Shown: positions 49,391 to 58,527 of the stretch, piece after piece
How positions within the stretch are numbered: the first letter of the stretch is position 1
Layout of the letters: each line of letters opens with the position of its first letter
Assembly: GCF_040276085.1 (NCBI RefSeq)
Contig: NZ_JBELOK010000005.1
Span: 1 to 64,000, forward strand
DNA: 64,000 nt
DNA from: Castellaniella sp040276085
Lineage (GTDB): Bacteria > Pseudomonadota > Gammaproteobacteria > Burkholderiales > Burkholderiaceae_B
Direction: 5' to 3'
Notes under the pieces: generated by a model
Seen by the model: only the letters and a program-made list of their open reading frames with translations
The model's database searches: none
What the model was told of the DNA's origin: nothing
Program-made: the position numbers and the translations under genes

Positions 49391-51604
49391 ATGCCCCGCG
49401 TACCCGTCTACAACACCCCACAAGTCGCCCCCAATACCGTGCCCCAGGTGCGCATGGCGGCGCCCGATTTCGCCGCGCCCGTCGCGCGCGCGTTTGACGC
49501 CCCCGCCGCCTTTGTCGATACAGCGGGCCAGCAAGCCCAGCAAACTGGGCAGGGCCTGCAAACCCTGGGCAGGGCCGTCGCCGGTATCGAAAACCAGGCC
49601 AACCAGCTGCGGGTGGATGACGCGCTGAACCAGGCCAAAGAAGCCCAGCTGAGCCTGACCTATGACAAGGACAACGGGTACACCAATCTGAAAGGCATCA
49701 ATGCGCTGTCGCGCCCCGATGGCAAGCCGCTTGCGCAGGAGTACGGGGACAAGCTGCAGAAGGCGATGGACGACATTTCAGCCGGCCTGGGGAATGACGC
49801 CCAGCGGGCAATGTTCGCGCGCTACTCCAACGACATGCTGACAATGTTCCGTGGTGGGGCCATGCAGCATGAGGCCCAGGAATACAAGACCTACGCGCTG
49901 TCCACGTCCGAAGGCATCCAGTCCACGGCCATGCGCGACATCAGCCTGAACTGGAACAACCCCGATGCTGTGAACTCGGCCGTTGACCGGATCAAGGCCG
50001 AAACCTTCCGGCAGGCGCAGCTGATGGGCAAGTCCGCCGAATGGCAGCAGGCCCAGGCCCGCAAGCTGACCAGCAGCGCGCACAAGACGGCGCTGCTGTC
50101 CGCGCTGGAACAGAATGATCCGGTCTACGCCAATGCCTATCTGTCGAAATACTCCGGGCAAATGGATGCCGACGACATCTTGGCGGTGCGAGGGCACATC
50201 ACGAAGGATGTGAATGCCCGGGTTGGCAGCAACGTGGCCACCGAATATATCCAGACAAACCCGGCACTGGCCGGCGAAGGAAACCGGGCGTTCGCCATCG
50301 CCATCAAAACGGAATCAGGCGGCCGGCAGTTTGCCGCCGATGGGTCGCCGCTGACTTCCTCCAAGGGGGCCATTGGTATCGCCCAGGTCATGCCGCCTAC
50401 GGCCCCTGAGGCGGCCAAGCTGGCGGGCCTGCCGTGGGATGAGAACCGGTACCGCAACGATGAAGCCTACAACCTGGCGCTGGGCAAAGCCTATTTCCAG
50501 AAGCAGCTGCAGGACAACGGTGGCGACTTGGCGAAGGCCTACGCCGCGTACAACGCCGGGCCGGGCGCATTGAAAGACGCCCTCAGGAATGCCAAGGATG
50601 GGAACTGGCTGGCGCTGCTGCCCCAGGAAACCCAGGATTACGTCACGGGGAACATGGCCGCCTTCAATGCAGGCAAGGGCCAGGCCTCGCGCCCGACCTT
50701 TGCCGACATCGATGCCCAGCTGCGGGCCGATCCTCGTCTGGCCGATCCCGAACGCTATAAGGTGGCGCGCACTGAGGCACAGCGCCAGTACAACGAACAG
50801 ACGGCCGCCATCCAGCAGCGTGACGACGAGGCGTATAAAAACGCCCTGGACGCCTTGATTAAAAACGGTGGGAAGTTCGCCGACCTGCCGGCCAACGTCC
50901 GCCAGGCCATCCCCCCTGAAAAATACACCAGCATCCTGGGGGACGCCGCGCGCATCGCGGGCGGCCAGCACATGGTCAACGATTCGATGACCTGGGCGGA
51001 AATCTCGTCCATGACCCCGGCGCAGCTGGCCGCCATGACACCTGTGGAATTCCACAACCGGTACCGCACCCACCTGGATGACGCGCACCTGGAACGCGGG
51101 TATTCCATGGTGCTGGCCGCGCGCGGAGACATGACCGACCCCAAGCACCTGGAAGTGCTGACCACCAGCGAACGGGTCAAGCAGGCGGCCCAGCGCGTCG
51201 GCATCCTCCCCTACACCGGCAAGCCCAGCGACGATCAGGCCAAGCAGTTTGACCAATTCCAAGGGATCATTGATCAGCGCGTACGGATGTTCGAAACCAC
51301 GCAGCTACAGGGCAAGCGCAAGGCCAGCACCGACGAACTGCAAAAGGTCATTGACGACACGCTGATGGACACGGCTTCCGTGGGGCGCCGGTACTGGACG
51401 GACAAGACCAATCAGCCTGTGGCCCTGATGTCGGGCGACGATCTGAAAAATGCCTACGTCAAGGTGGGCAATGAAGAAATCGCATTGACCAGCGTGCCCG
51501 CTGAACAGCGCGGCATCATCGTTGGCAAGCTGCAAAAGCGTGGCCTGCCAGTCACCGAACAAGCCGTCGCCGAATTATGGGTGAAGGCCGGGAAGCCAAA
51601 ATGA
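49391..51604 (+). CDS. Internal virion protein with lytic transglycosylase domain
   Basis: 737 residues. Residues about 300-420 form an SLT-type transglycosylase: catalytic Glu308 in KTESGG, then SSKGAIGIAQVMPPTAPEAA and YAAYNAGPGALKDAL. Long helical segments lie on both sides. The enzyme would open a local hole in peptidoglycan during DNA ejection. Overlaps the next gene by 4 bases (ATGA). Confidence 0.9.
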   Translation: MPRVPVYNTPQVAPNTVPQVRMAAPDFAAPVARAFDAPAAFVDTAGQQAQQTGQGLQTLGRAVAGIENQANQLRVDDALNQAKEAQLSLTYDKDNGYTNLKGINALSRPDGKPLAQEYGDKLQKAMDDISAGLGNDAQRAMFARYSNDMLTMFRGGAMQHEAQEYKTYALSTSEGIQSTAMRDISLNWNNPDAVNSAVDRIKAETFRQAQLMGKSAEWQQAQARKLTSSAHKTALLSALEQNDPVYANAYLSKYSGQMDADDILAVRGHITKDVNARVGSNVATEYIQTNPALAGEGNRAFAIAIKTESGGRQFAADGSPLTSSKGAIGIAQVMPPTAPEAAKLAGLPWDENRYRNDEAYNLALGKAYFQKQLQDNGGDLAKAYAAYNAGPGALKDALRNAKDGNWLALLPQETQDYVTGNMAAFNAGKGQASRPTFADIDAQLRADPRLADPERYKVARTEAQRQYNEQTAAIQQRDDEAYKNALDALIKNGGKFADLPANVRQAIPPEKYTSILGDAARIAGGQHMVNDSMTWAEISSMTPAQLAAMTPVEFHNRYRTHLDDAHLERGYSMVLAARGDMTDPKHLEVLTTSERVKQAAQRVGILPYTGKPSDDQAKQFDQFQGIIDQRVRMFETTQLQGKRKASTDELQKVIDDTLMDTASVGRRYWTDKTNQPVALMSGDDLKNAYVKVGNEEIALTSVPAEQRGIIVGKLQKRGLPVTEQAVAELWVKAGKPK

Positions 51605-54600
51605 CAGACGTGTATGACACCTTGCTGGATCAGCAGCAGGCGACCAATGCCCCCGAACCCCAGCAGCAACCGGCGGACGCCTATGACGTGGTGCTGGATC
51701 AGCAGCAGGCTGAACAGCGCCAGCAGCTGGGCGTGGTGCTTGAACAGGCCAGCAAGTTCAACCCTGACCAGGCGGCCCAGGCGGCCCAGTTGTCGCGCGA
51801 CACCGGCCTGCCGGCCGACACCGTGGAACGGAACCTGGACACGGTTGCCCGGCGCCAGCAGGTGCAGAACCTGCAGCGCCTGACCGCTGACAGTCCCGTG
51901 CTGGCCCGTCAGCTGCTTGATCCGTCGTTTGCCAAGATCGCCCACGACAACGTGGAGAACATGAGCAGCATTGAGTCAGGCATTGCGGGGCTGGCGCGAT
52001 ATGTGACCGGTGCCGATCCCGACATGGGCCTGTGGCGGGATATCGCCGCCACACCTTTTGTCGCGCTGAAAATGGGGGCGGGTGTGGCGCGGGCCGGGGC
52101 TGACCTGCTGGCGCTGCCCGAACGTGGCATCAATTCCCTGACGGGCGCCGGGCGCGGGCCTCTGCAGGCTTGGGCGGATTCCTTGGGTAGCACCGCCCAG
52201 TGGGCGGGCCAGCGTGCCCAGGACATCGGTTCCAAGTGGTCGCCCGACAGTTTGCCGGGTCAGATTTTTGGGGCTGGTGCCGCCAGTGGCGTGCAATCGG
52301 CCGGCATGACGCTGGGATCGCTGGGGCTGGCGTCCTGGCTGCTTGGCCCCGAAGTGGGCATCCCTGTGACCATCGGCCTGTTGTCCGCCGGTCAGGGCGG
52401 CGCCAGCTACCAGGAATCGCGGGAAAAGGGGCGCGGTGTCCTGTCGTCGCTGGCCTACGGCGCCGAAGACGCCACGGCCGAATACATCGGCGAACGGTAC
52501 CTGGGCCTGGCTGGGTTCGCTGAACGCGCCTTCGCAGGCGCCACGGTGCAAAAGCTGGTGGGGTACGAACTATTCAAGGAAATGCCGGGGGAAATCGGTA
52601 CCCAGCTGTGGCAGAACTTCAACCAATGGACGAACCTGAACCCCGATAAATCCTTGCGCGACTTCCTGGCGGAACAGCCCGCCAGCGTGGCGCAGACGGC
52701 GGTGGCCACCCTCACGGGTGGCGGCGCGCAGATTGGCGTGGTGAAGCTGGCTGACCAGCTGATGGGCGCCCAGGTGGTGCAGGCCCGCAATGCCCGGTTT
52801 GCCGAACGGCAGGCTCAGCTGTTCGCCGAGTTGAACAACATGGCCGCCAACGACAAGGTGCTGGCGCGCGACCCGGATACCTTCCAGTCCTTCATCCAAA
52901 GCACCAACCCGGAAGACGGCCCGGCCCATACCGTGTTCGTGCCCGCCCAGGTGCTGATGCAATCGGGCATTGCCGATGAACTGGCCGCCGTGTCGCCTTC
53001 GGTGGCTGAACAGCTGCCGGATGCCGCACAGACCGGCGGCCTGGTGTCCATCCCCGTGGATGAATACCTGACCAAGATTGCGCCCACGCAGTATTCACAG
53101 GGGCTGATTGACCACCTGAAAATCAACGATCCGATGGCGCCCAGTCGGGCGGAAGCCCAGGAATATTTCCAGAGTGGCGCGGGCGCCCAGCTGCAGGCGG
53201 ATGTCGAACGCGCGGTGGCGCTGCAGGCCGCCGACACGGCATTCAAGCAATCGGCCGACCAGGTGCGAGAAATCATCCTTGGGCAGCTGAACGCCACGCA
53301 GCGGTTCACCCCGCAGGCAAACGAGGCCTACGCCACGCTGGCCGGCAGCTGGTATGCCATCAAGGCGGCGGAATTCGGCATCACCCCCGAAGAACAATTC
53401 CAGCGGTACCCGTTACAGGTGCAGGCGGAAAGTGTGGCCGGCGGCCTGGTGCTGGATCAAGGGGAAATCGCCAAGACCGACCGCATTGACGAGGCAACGG
53501 GCCTGCCGTTGAATGCCGACGGCACCGTGACGGTATACCACCACACCAGCGCGGCAAACGCCGAGAAAATCAGGGAAACGGGACGCCTGCAGTCCAACGG
53601 TGAACCCGACCTGTATTTCACCACGCAGGCGGAAACGAATACCGGCTATGGCGATACCGCCATCCCGGTACGGGTGCGCCCGGATCGCCTGGTGCTGGAT
53701 GATGAATTTCCTGGCGGCCGCCAAGATTACCGGGTGGAAAGCCCATCAAAAAACCGTCGGCTGAAATTCCTGCCCGATGGATCGGCCCTGCTGAATCAGA
53801 ACAAGCAAGGCCCCCGTGGCTCCTTCAACCCCGAATCCCTCACCATATCGCTGCTGAAAAACGCTGACCTGTCCACCTTCCTGCACGAAACCGGGCACTT
53901 CTTCCTTGAAGCCCAGGCCGATATGGCATCCCGCCAGGACGCGCCGGACAGCGTGAAGCGGGACATGGCGGCCGTACTCAAATGGTTCGGCGTGCGTGAC
54001 TTGGCTGAGTGGTACGGCCTGGATTTTGAAGTGAAGCGCACCCACCATGAGCAGTTTGCCCGTGGCTTCGAAGCGTACCTGTTCGAAGGCAAGGCCCCCA
54101 GCCTGGAAATGCAGGGGGTGTTCCAGAAGTTCCGGGGCTGGATGCTGAACGTCTACCGCAAGCTGACGGCGCTGAACGTGCAGCTGAACGATGAAGTGCG
54201 CGGGGTGTTTGACCGCATGATCGCCAGCAATGAACAGATACTGCTGGCCGAACAGGGCCGCAGCATGATGCCCCTGTTTGAGTCGGCGCAGCAGGCCGGC
54301 ATCACTCCGGAAGAGTTCGCCGCTTATCAGGCCCTGGGCAACAGCGCCACACAAGATGCCGTGCAAGACCTGCAGGCGCGGGGTCTGCGTGATATGCAGT
54401 GGCTGCACAATGCCCGTTCGCGCGTCATCAAACAGCTGCAGCAGAAGGCGGCGGACGCACGCCAGGAAACCCGCGTGCAGGCCCGCGCGGAAATCATGCG
54501 CCAGCCCGTGTACCGGGCGTGGCAATTCCTCACTGGACGCCTGACGGCTGACGACAAAATCACGCCACCGGCCGCGCGCAAGTCAGACCCCAAGCATGTG

Positions 54601-57600
54601 GATGAAACCCAGGATTCTCTGTTTACGGCCATTGCCAAGCTGGGGGGTCTGGATCGCAACGAAGTGCAAAGCCAGTGGGGGACGACTTCCAAGGATGTCG
54701 GCCCTTCCTCCGTATTCGGCAAGCCCGTGCTGCGCAAGGAAGGCGGGCGCAGCATTGACGACATGCGCCAGGCGCTGATGGAGTATGGCTACCTGGATCG
54801 GGATGAATCATCCCCCAATTGGAACCCGCGCGAGTTCGAAGACAAATTTGATGCGGAACTGCGCGGGGATACCCAGTATTCCATGGCCCGCGAGTTCGAA
54901 CCGGAACAGCGCGCGGGCGACCAACTGGCGAATCCCGGCGCCCTGGGCGCTGGCCGGCTGGACATCGGTGAACTGCGCAGCCTGTATGGCTACGATCAGC
55001 GATACACACCGGCGAGAATCGCCGACACGCTGGACGATGCCAGGAAGATGGCAGAAGCGTTCATCGGGAAACCGCTGCACAACGGCAATCTCACCGCCAC
55101 GATGTCCAAGGGTACGCTGGGCAAGATGACCAGCAAAAAGGCGGTGGCAAAATCAACAAATCTCGCTGACCATAGCTTGGCAGTAGCGAACGCTGACAAG
55201 CTGTTTGAGAACGCCGTTCTTGACCGCAGCCACCCTGACAGCAAGGGCGAGGCGACGATTCAAGCCATGCACCGGTATGTGGCGCCGATGATCACGCCGG
55301 ACGGCCGCATTATCGCGGTCAAGATGACGGTGAAGGAAACAACCGGCCCCAATGAGCCGAACCCGTTGTACACCGTCGAAACGCTGGAAATAGAAAGCCC
55401 GCCATCGGTGCTTTCGCGTGCGCACCCGGACGAAACCGGAATGCGCCCCCAGGCGGGCTTTAGTGATAATGTATTGCGCTTGCTTCAATTCGTCAAGGAT
55501 AGAGCGGAACAAGGCACGCATCTTGTGGCCGTGCTGCAGGCGCGCCGCATGACGGCTAAGACTGGCCTGCACCCTGACATCGTGGCCGATATGTTCGGCT
55601 TCACGTCAGGCGACGAAATGGTACGCGCGCTGGCGGTGGCTGAACCCCCGGGCAGCGCCATCGAAGGCCTGACGGACGCCATGATGCTGCAGCAGCACGG
55701 TGAACTGGCGACCCCTGAGGCCATCGAACGGGAAGCCGACAAGGCCATTCACAACGACGCGCGGGCACGCTTCACGGCCACCGAAGCCAGCATCCTGGAA
55801 CGCATGGCGAACCCGCGCGCGGATACCGGGCAGGTCGATGCCCGTGGGCGGCACGTCACCCAGGGCATCCTGCTACCGGCGGCGCGCCAGTACGCAGCAG
55901 CGGCAATCGCTCGTTTGAAGGTGCGGGACATCCGCCCCGGGCAGTACGCCAGCGCGGAAACCCGTTCCGGGAAGCTGGCCGAACAGGCGCGCAAGGCTGG
56001 CGACATTGCCACGGCCGCAGCGGAAAAGCGCAACCAGGTCATCCAGCAGCAACTGACCCGGGCGGCTCATGCCGCGCAGGATGAAATCGCCGCAGGGCTG
56101 CGGTACCTGCGCAAGTTCTCTGGCGACGTGCGCGGCCTGGATGCTGGCTACCGTGACCAGATTGACAGTCTGCTGGAACGCTTCGACCTGCGCATCAGCC
56201 AAAGCAACAAGGCCGTGGACAAGCGCACGGCGCTGGCTGATTGGCTGAAATCTCAGCGTGAAGCAGGCCTGGAACCCGACATTCCGGCGAACCTGGAAAA
56301 TGAGGCCTTCCGCACGTCATACAAAAACATGACCGTTGAAGATTTTCGCGGCCTGCTGGATACCGTGCGCCAGATTGAACACCTGGGGCGCCTGAAAAAT
56401 CGCCTGCTGACGGCGGCGGATCAACGCGCCTATGAAACGGTACGGGATGAAATCGCGTCCAGCATCCGCGACAATGCGGGCAATCGGCAGGCCGACGCCC
56501 GCACGCCCACCACCAACATGGGCCGCACTGTGCAGGGCTTGAAACGCTTTTGGGCCTCGCACATCAAGGCGGCCACCTGGGCGCGGGTGATGGATGGCGG
56601 CAAAGACGGCGGCCCAGTGTGGGAATACCTGGTGCGCAGCGCCAATGAGCGCGGCGATATGGAATCCACCATGCGCGCTGAGGCCACCACCAAGCTGACG
56701 GCCATCCTGGCCCCGGTCTTCAAGCTGGGCAAGATGGGTGGCAAAGGTCAGTATTTCCCCAGCATCGACCGAAGCCTGAATCGTGAAGCACGCCTGGCCA
56801 TTGCCCTGAATATCGGCAACGAGGGCAACGCGCAACGGCTGCTGGGCGGCGAAGGCTGGACGACCGAACAAATCACGCCCGTGCTGCAATCGCTGACGGC
56901 GCAGGAATGGCAGGCCGTGCAAGCCATCTGGAACCATTTTGATGAATACCGCCCCCTGATCGGTGCGAAGGAGCGCCGGGTGTACGGCAAGGAACCTGCC
57001 TGGGTGGAGCCGCGCCCGTTCACCGTGCTGACGGCTGACGGCCAAAGCCTGACCCTGGCCGGCGGCTATTACCCCATCAAGTATGATCCGGCGGCCAGCC
57101 AGCGCGCCGAGGAACATGCCGATGCCGAAGGCGCCAAGCGCCAGGTGCAGGGCGCCTACACCACCGCCACCACGCGGCGCAGTTTCACGAAGGCCCGGGT
57201 GGAAGAGGTATCGGGGCGGCCCCTGCTCTATACACTGTCGGGCATGTATTCCGGCGTCAACGATGTCATCCATGATCTGACCTGGCATGAATGGCTGATC
57301 GACGCCAATCGTCTGCTGCGGTCGCAGACCATCGACAAGGCGATACGCGATCACTACGGCCCCGAGGTCAAGAATCAGTTCAAGACCTGGGCCGCCGACA
57401 TAGCCGAAGGCGACAAAGCTGCAGCCACCGCAGGCGACATGGCGCTGGGGCGCCTGCGCCAGGGCATCAGCGCGGCGGGCCTGGGCTTCAACGTCATGTC
57501 CGCCCTGATGCAACCCCTGGGCCTTACGCAGTCTATCGTCCGAGTTGGGGCGCCGTGGATTGGCAGGGGCGTGGCCAAGTACATTGCCAGCCCCGTAGGC

Positions 57601-58470
57601 GTGACCCGCGAAGTCAATGCAATGTCGGAATTCATGGCCAACCGCACGCGCACGCGCTTCCGTGAACTGGCCGAGTTGCGCGACCGGGTGCAGGACGGGG
57701 CGACGGCCAAGGCGGTCATGAGCCGCTATACCTATTTCCTCATGATGCGCGTGCAGCAGATGGTGGACGTGCCGACCTGGTGGGGCGCTTATGAAAAGGC
57801 CATCGCCGACGGCAATGAAGAAGCCCGGGCCATTTCACTGGCCGACCAGGCCGTGATTGATTCCCAGGGCGGCGGTCAGACCAAGGACTTGGCCGCCATC
57901 GAGCGTGGCGGCCCGGCCGTGAAGCTGTTCACCGTGTTCTATTCCTTCATGAATACGGCGCTGAACGCTGGCGTGACCCAAACGATGACGGCCAACACCC
58001 CAGCAAAAAGGGCCAAGCTGGCGGCGGATTACGCGCTGCTGTACGTCGTGCCGGCCGTGCTGGGTTATGCGCTCAAAAATGCGCTGACCCCGGGGGATTC
58101 CGGCGACGATGACCCGGAAAAACTTGCCAAGCATCTGCTGGGCGCCCAGCTGGACTACCTGATGGGCCTGATGTTCGGCGTGCGGGAATTTGCCGAAGCG
58201 GCAAAGTCGGTGGCGGGCGTCGGTGCTGGCTGGGCGTACGAAGGGCCTGCCGGGATGCGCGCTGTCGGGGATGTCACCAAGTTCGCCCAGCAGCTGCACC
58301 AGGGCGAGTTCGATAGCGCTTTCCTCAAGGCCACCGTGAACACGGTGGGCGACCTGATGGGCTTGCCGGCCGCGCAGGTGAACCGCGTCATCACGGGCGG
58401 CCAGGCCTTGATCGAAGGCAAGACGGCCAACCCGGCCGCGCTGGTGTTCGGGTTCCAGCGCCCCCGATAG
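51601..58470 (+). CDS. Giant internal virion (polyvalent) protein, about 2,290 residues
   Basis: The largest gene of the phage. Residues about 640-715 look like an ADP-ribosyltransferase-type fold (TVTVYHHTSAANAEKIRETGRL ... DLYFTTQAE). Around residue 762 the zinc-peptidase motif HETGH sits in FLHETGHFFLEAQ, as in PolyVal-type metallopeptidases. The remainder is helical, with Ala-rich segments and membrane-like stretches near the C terminus (LLYVVPAVLGYALKNA). Large multidomain proteins of this kind are packed in podovirus heads and delivered with DNA; the enzymatic domains may act on host targets early. ATG at 51601 overlaps the previous stop. Confidence 0.8.
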   Translation: MTDVYDTLLDQQQATNAPEPQQQPADAYDVVLDQQQAEQRQQLGVVLEQASKFNPDQAAQAAQLSRDTGLPADTVERNLDTVARRQQVQNLQRLTADSPVLARQLLDPSFAKIAHDNVENMSSIESGIAGLARYVTGADPDMGLWRDIAATPFVALKMGAGVARAGADLLALPERGINSLTGAGRGPLQAWADSLGSTAQWAGQRAQDIGSKWSPDSLPGQIFGAGAASGVQSAGMTLGSLGLASWLLGPEVGIPVTIGLLSAGQGGASYQESREKGRGVLSSLAYGAEDATAEYIGERYLGLAGFAERAFAGATVQKLVGYELFKEMPGEIGTQLWQNFNQWTNLNPDKSLRDFLAEQPASVAQTAVATLTGGGAQIGVVKLADQLMGAQVVQARNARFAERQAQLFAELNNMAANDKVLARDPDTFQSFIQSTNPEDGPAHTVFVPAQVLMQSGIADELAAVSPSVAEQLPDAAQTGGLVSIPVDEYLTKIAPTQYSQGLIDHLKINDPMAPSRAEAQEYFQSGAGAQLQADVERAVALQAADTAFKQSADQVREIILGQLNATQRFTPQANEAYATLAGSWYAIKAAEFGITPEEQFQRYPLQVQAESVAGGLVLDQGEIAKTDRIDEATGLPLNADGTVTVYHHTSAANAEKIRETGRLQSNGEPDLYFTTQAETNTGYGDTAIPVRVRPDRLVLDDEFPGGRQDYRVESPSKNRRLKFLPDGSALLNQNKQGPRGSFNPESLTISLLKNADLSTFLHETGHFFLEAQADMASRQDAPDSVKRDMAAVLKWFGVRDLAEWYGLDFEVKRTHHEQFARGFEAYLFEGKAPSLEMQGVFQKFRGWMLNVYRKLTALNVQLNDEVRGVFDRMIASNEQILLAEQGRSMMPLFESAQQAGITPEEFAAYQALGNSATQDAVQDLQARGLRDMQWLHNARSRVIKQLQQKAADARQETRVQARAEIMRQPVYRAWQFLTGRLTADDKITPPAARKSDPKHVDETQDSLFTAIAKLGGLDRNEVQSQWGTTSKDVGPSSVFGKPVLRKEGGRSIDDMRQALMEYGYLDRDESSPNWNPREFEDKFDAELRGDTQYSMAREFEPEQRAGDQLANPGALGAGRLDIGELRSLYGYDQRYTPARIADTLDDARKMAEAFIGKPLHNGNLTATMSKGTLGKMTSKKAVAKSTNLADHSLAVANADKLFENAVLDRSHPDSKGEATIQAMHRYVAPMITPDGRIIAVKMTVKETTGPNEPNPLYTVETLEIESPPSVLSRAHPDETGMRPQAGFSDNVLRLLQFVKDRAEQGTHLVAVLQARRMTAKTGLHPDIVADMFGFTSGDEMVRALAVAEPPGSAIEGLTDAMMLQQHGELATPEAIEREADKAIHNDARARFTATEASILERMANPRADTGQVDARGRHVTQGILLPAARQYAAAAIARLKVRDIRPGQYASAETRSGKLAEQARKAGDIATAAAEKRNQVIQQQLTRAAHAAQDEIAAGLRYLRKFSGDVRGLDAGYRDQIDSLLERFDLRISQSNKAVDKRTALADWLKSQREAGLEPDIPANLENEAFRTSYKNMTVEDFRGLLDTVRQIEHLGRLKNRLLTAADQRAYETVRDEIASSIRDNAGNRQADARTPTTNMGRTVQGLKRFWASHIKAATWARVMDGGKDGGPVWEYLVRSANERGDMESTMRAEATTKLTAILAPVFKLGKMGGKGQYFPSIDRSLNREARLAIALNIGNEGNAQRLLGGEGWTTEQITPVLQSLTAQEWQAVQAIWNHFDEYRPLIGAKERRVYGKEPAWVEPRPFTVLTADGQSLTLAGGYYPIKYDPAASQRAEEHADAEGAKRQVQGAYTTATTRRSFTKARVEEVSGRPLLYTLSGMYSGVNDVIHDLTWHEWLIDANRLLRSQTIDKAIRDHYGPEVKNQFKTWAADIAEGDKAAATAGDMALGRLRQGISAAGLGFNVMSALMQPLGLTQSIVRVGAPWIGRGVAKYIASPVGVTREVNAMSEFMANRTRTRFRELAELRDRVQDGATAKAVMSRYTYFLMMRVQQMVDVPTWWGAYEKAIADGNEEARAISLADQAVIDSQGGGQTKDLAAIERGGPAVKLFTVFYSFMNTALNAGVTQTMTANTPAKRAKLAADYALLYVVPAVLGYALKNALTPGDSGDDDPEKLAKHLLGAQLDYLMGLMFGVREFAEAAKSVAGVGAGWAYEGPAGMRAVGDVTKFAQQLHQGEFDSAFLKATVNTVGDLMGLPAAQVNRVITGGQALIEGKTANPAALVFGFQRPR

Positions 58471-58507
58471 GGTATCAGTGACCAGTCCCCTGGCGGGTAG
58501 TCTTGGC
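58471..58507 (+). promoter_or_regulatory. Late-promoter-like element D
   Basis: GGTATCAGTGAC, 15 bases, then TAGTCTTGGC, directly after the giant gene's stop. CCCCTGG/CCAGGGG with an inner GGTAG/CTACC pair could form a hairpin downstream. The tail-fibre ATG is at 58528, so this copy leaves a short leader, unlike A to C. Confidence 0.65.
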
Positions 58508-58527
58508 GCTACCACCCAGGGGGTTCT

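Noticed and set aside
37623..58507. Promoters for a T7-like phage RNA polymerase
   Set aside because: No single-subunit RNA polymerase gene is visible, and the motif does not resemble T7 promoters; an activator of host polymerase is more likely.
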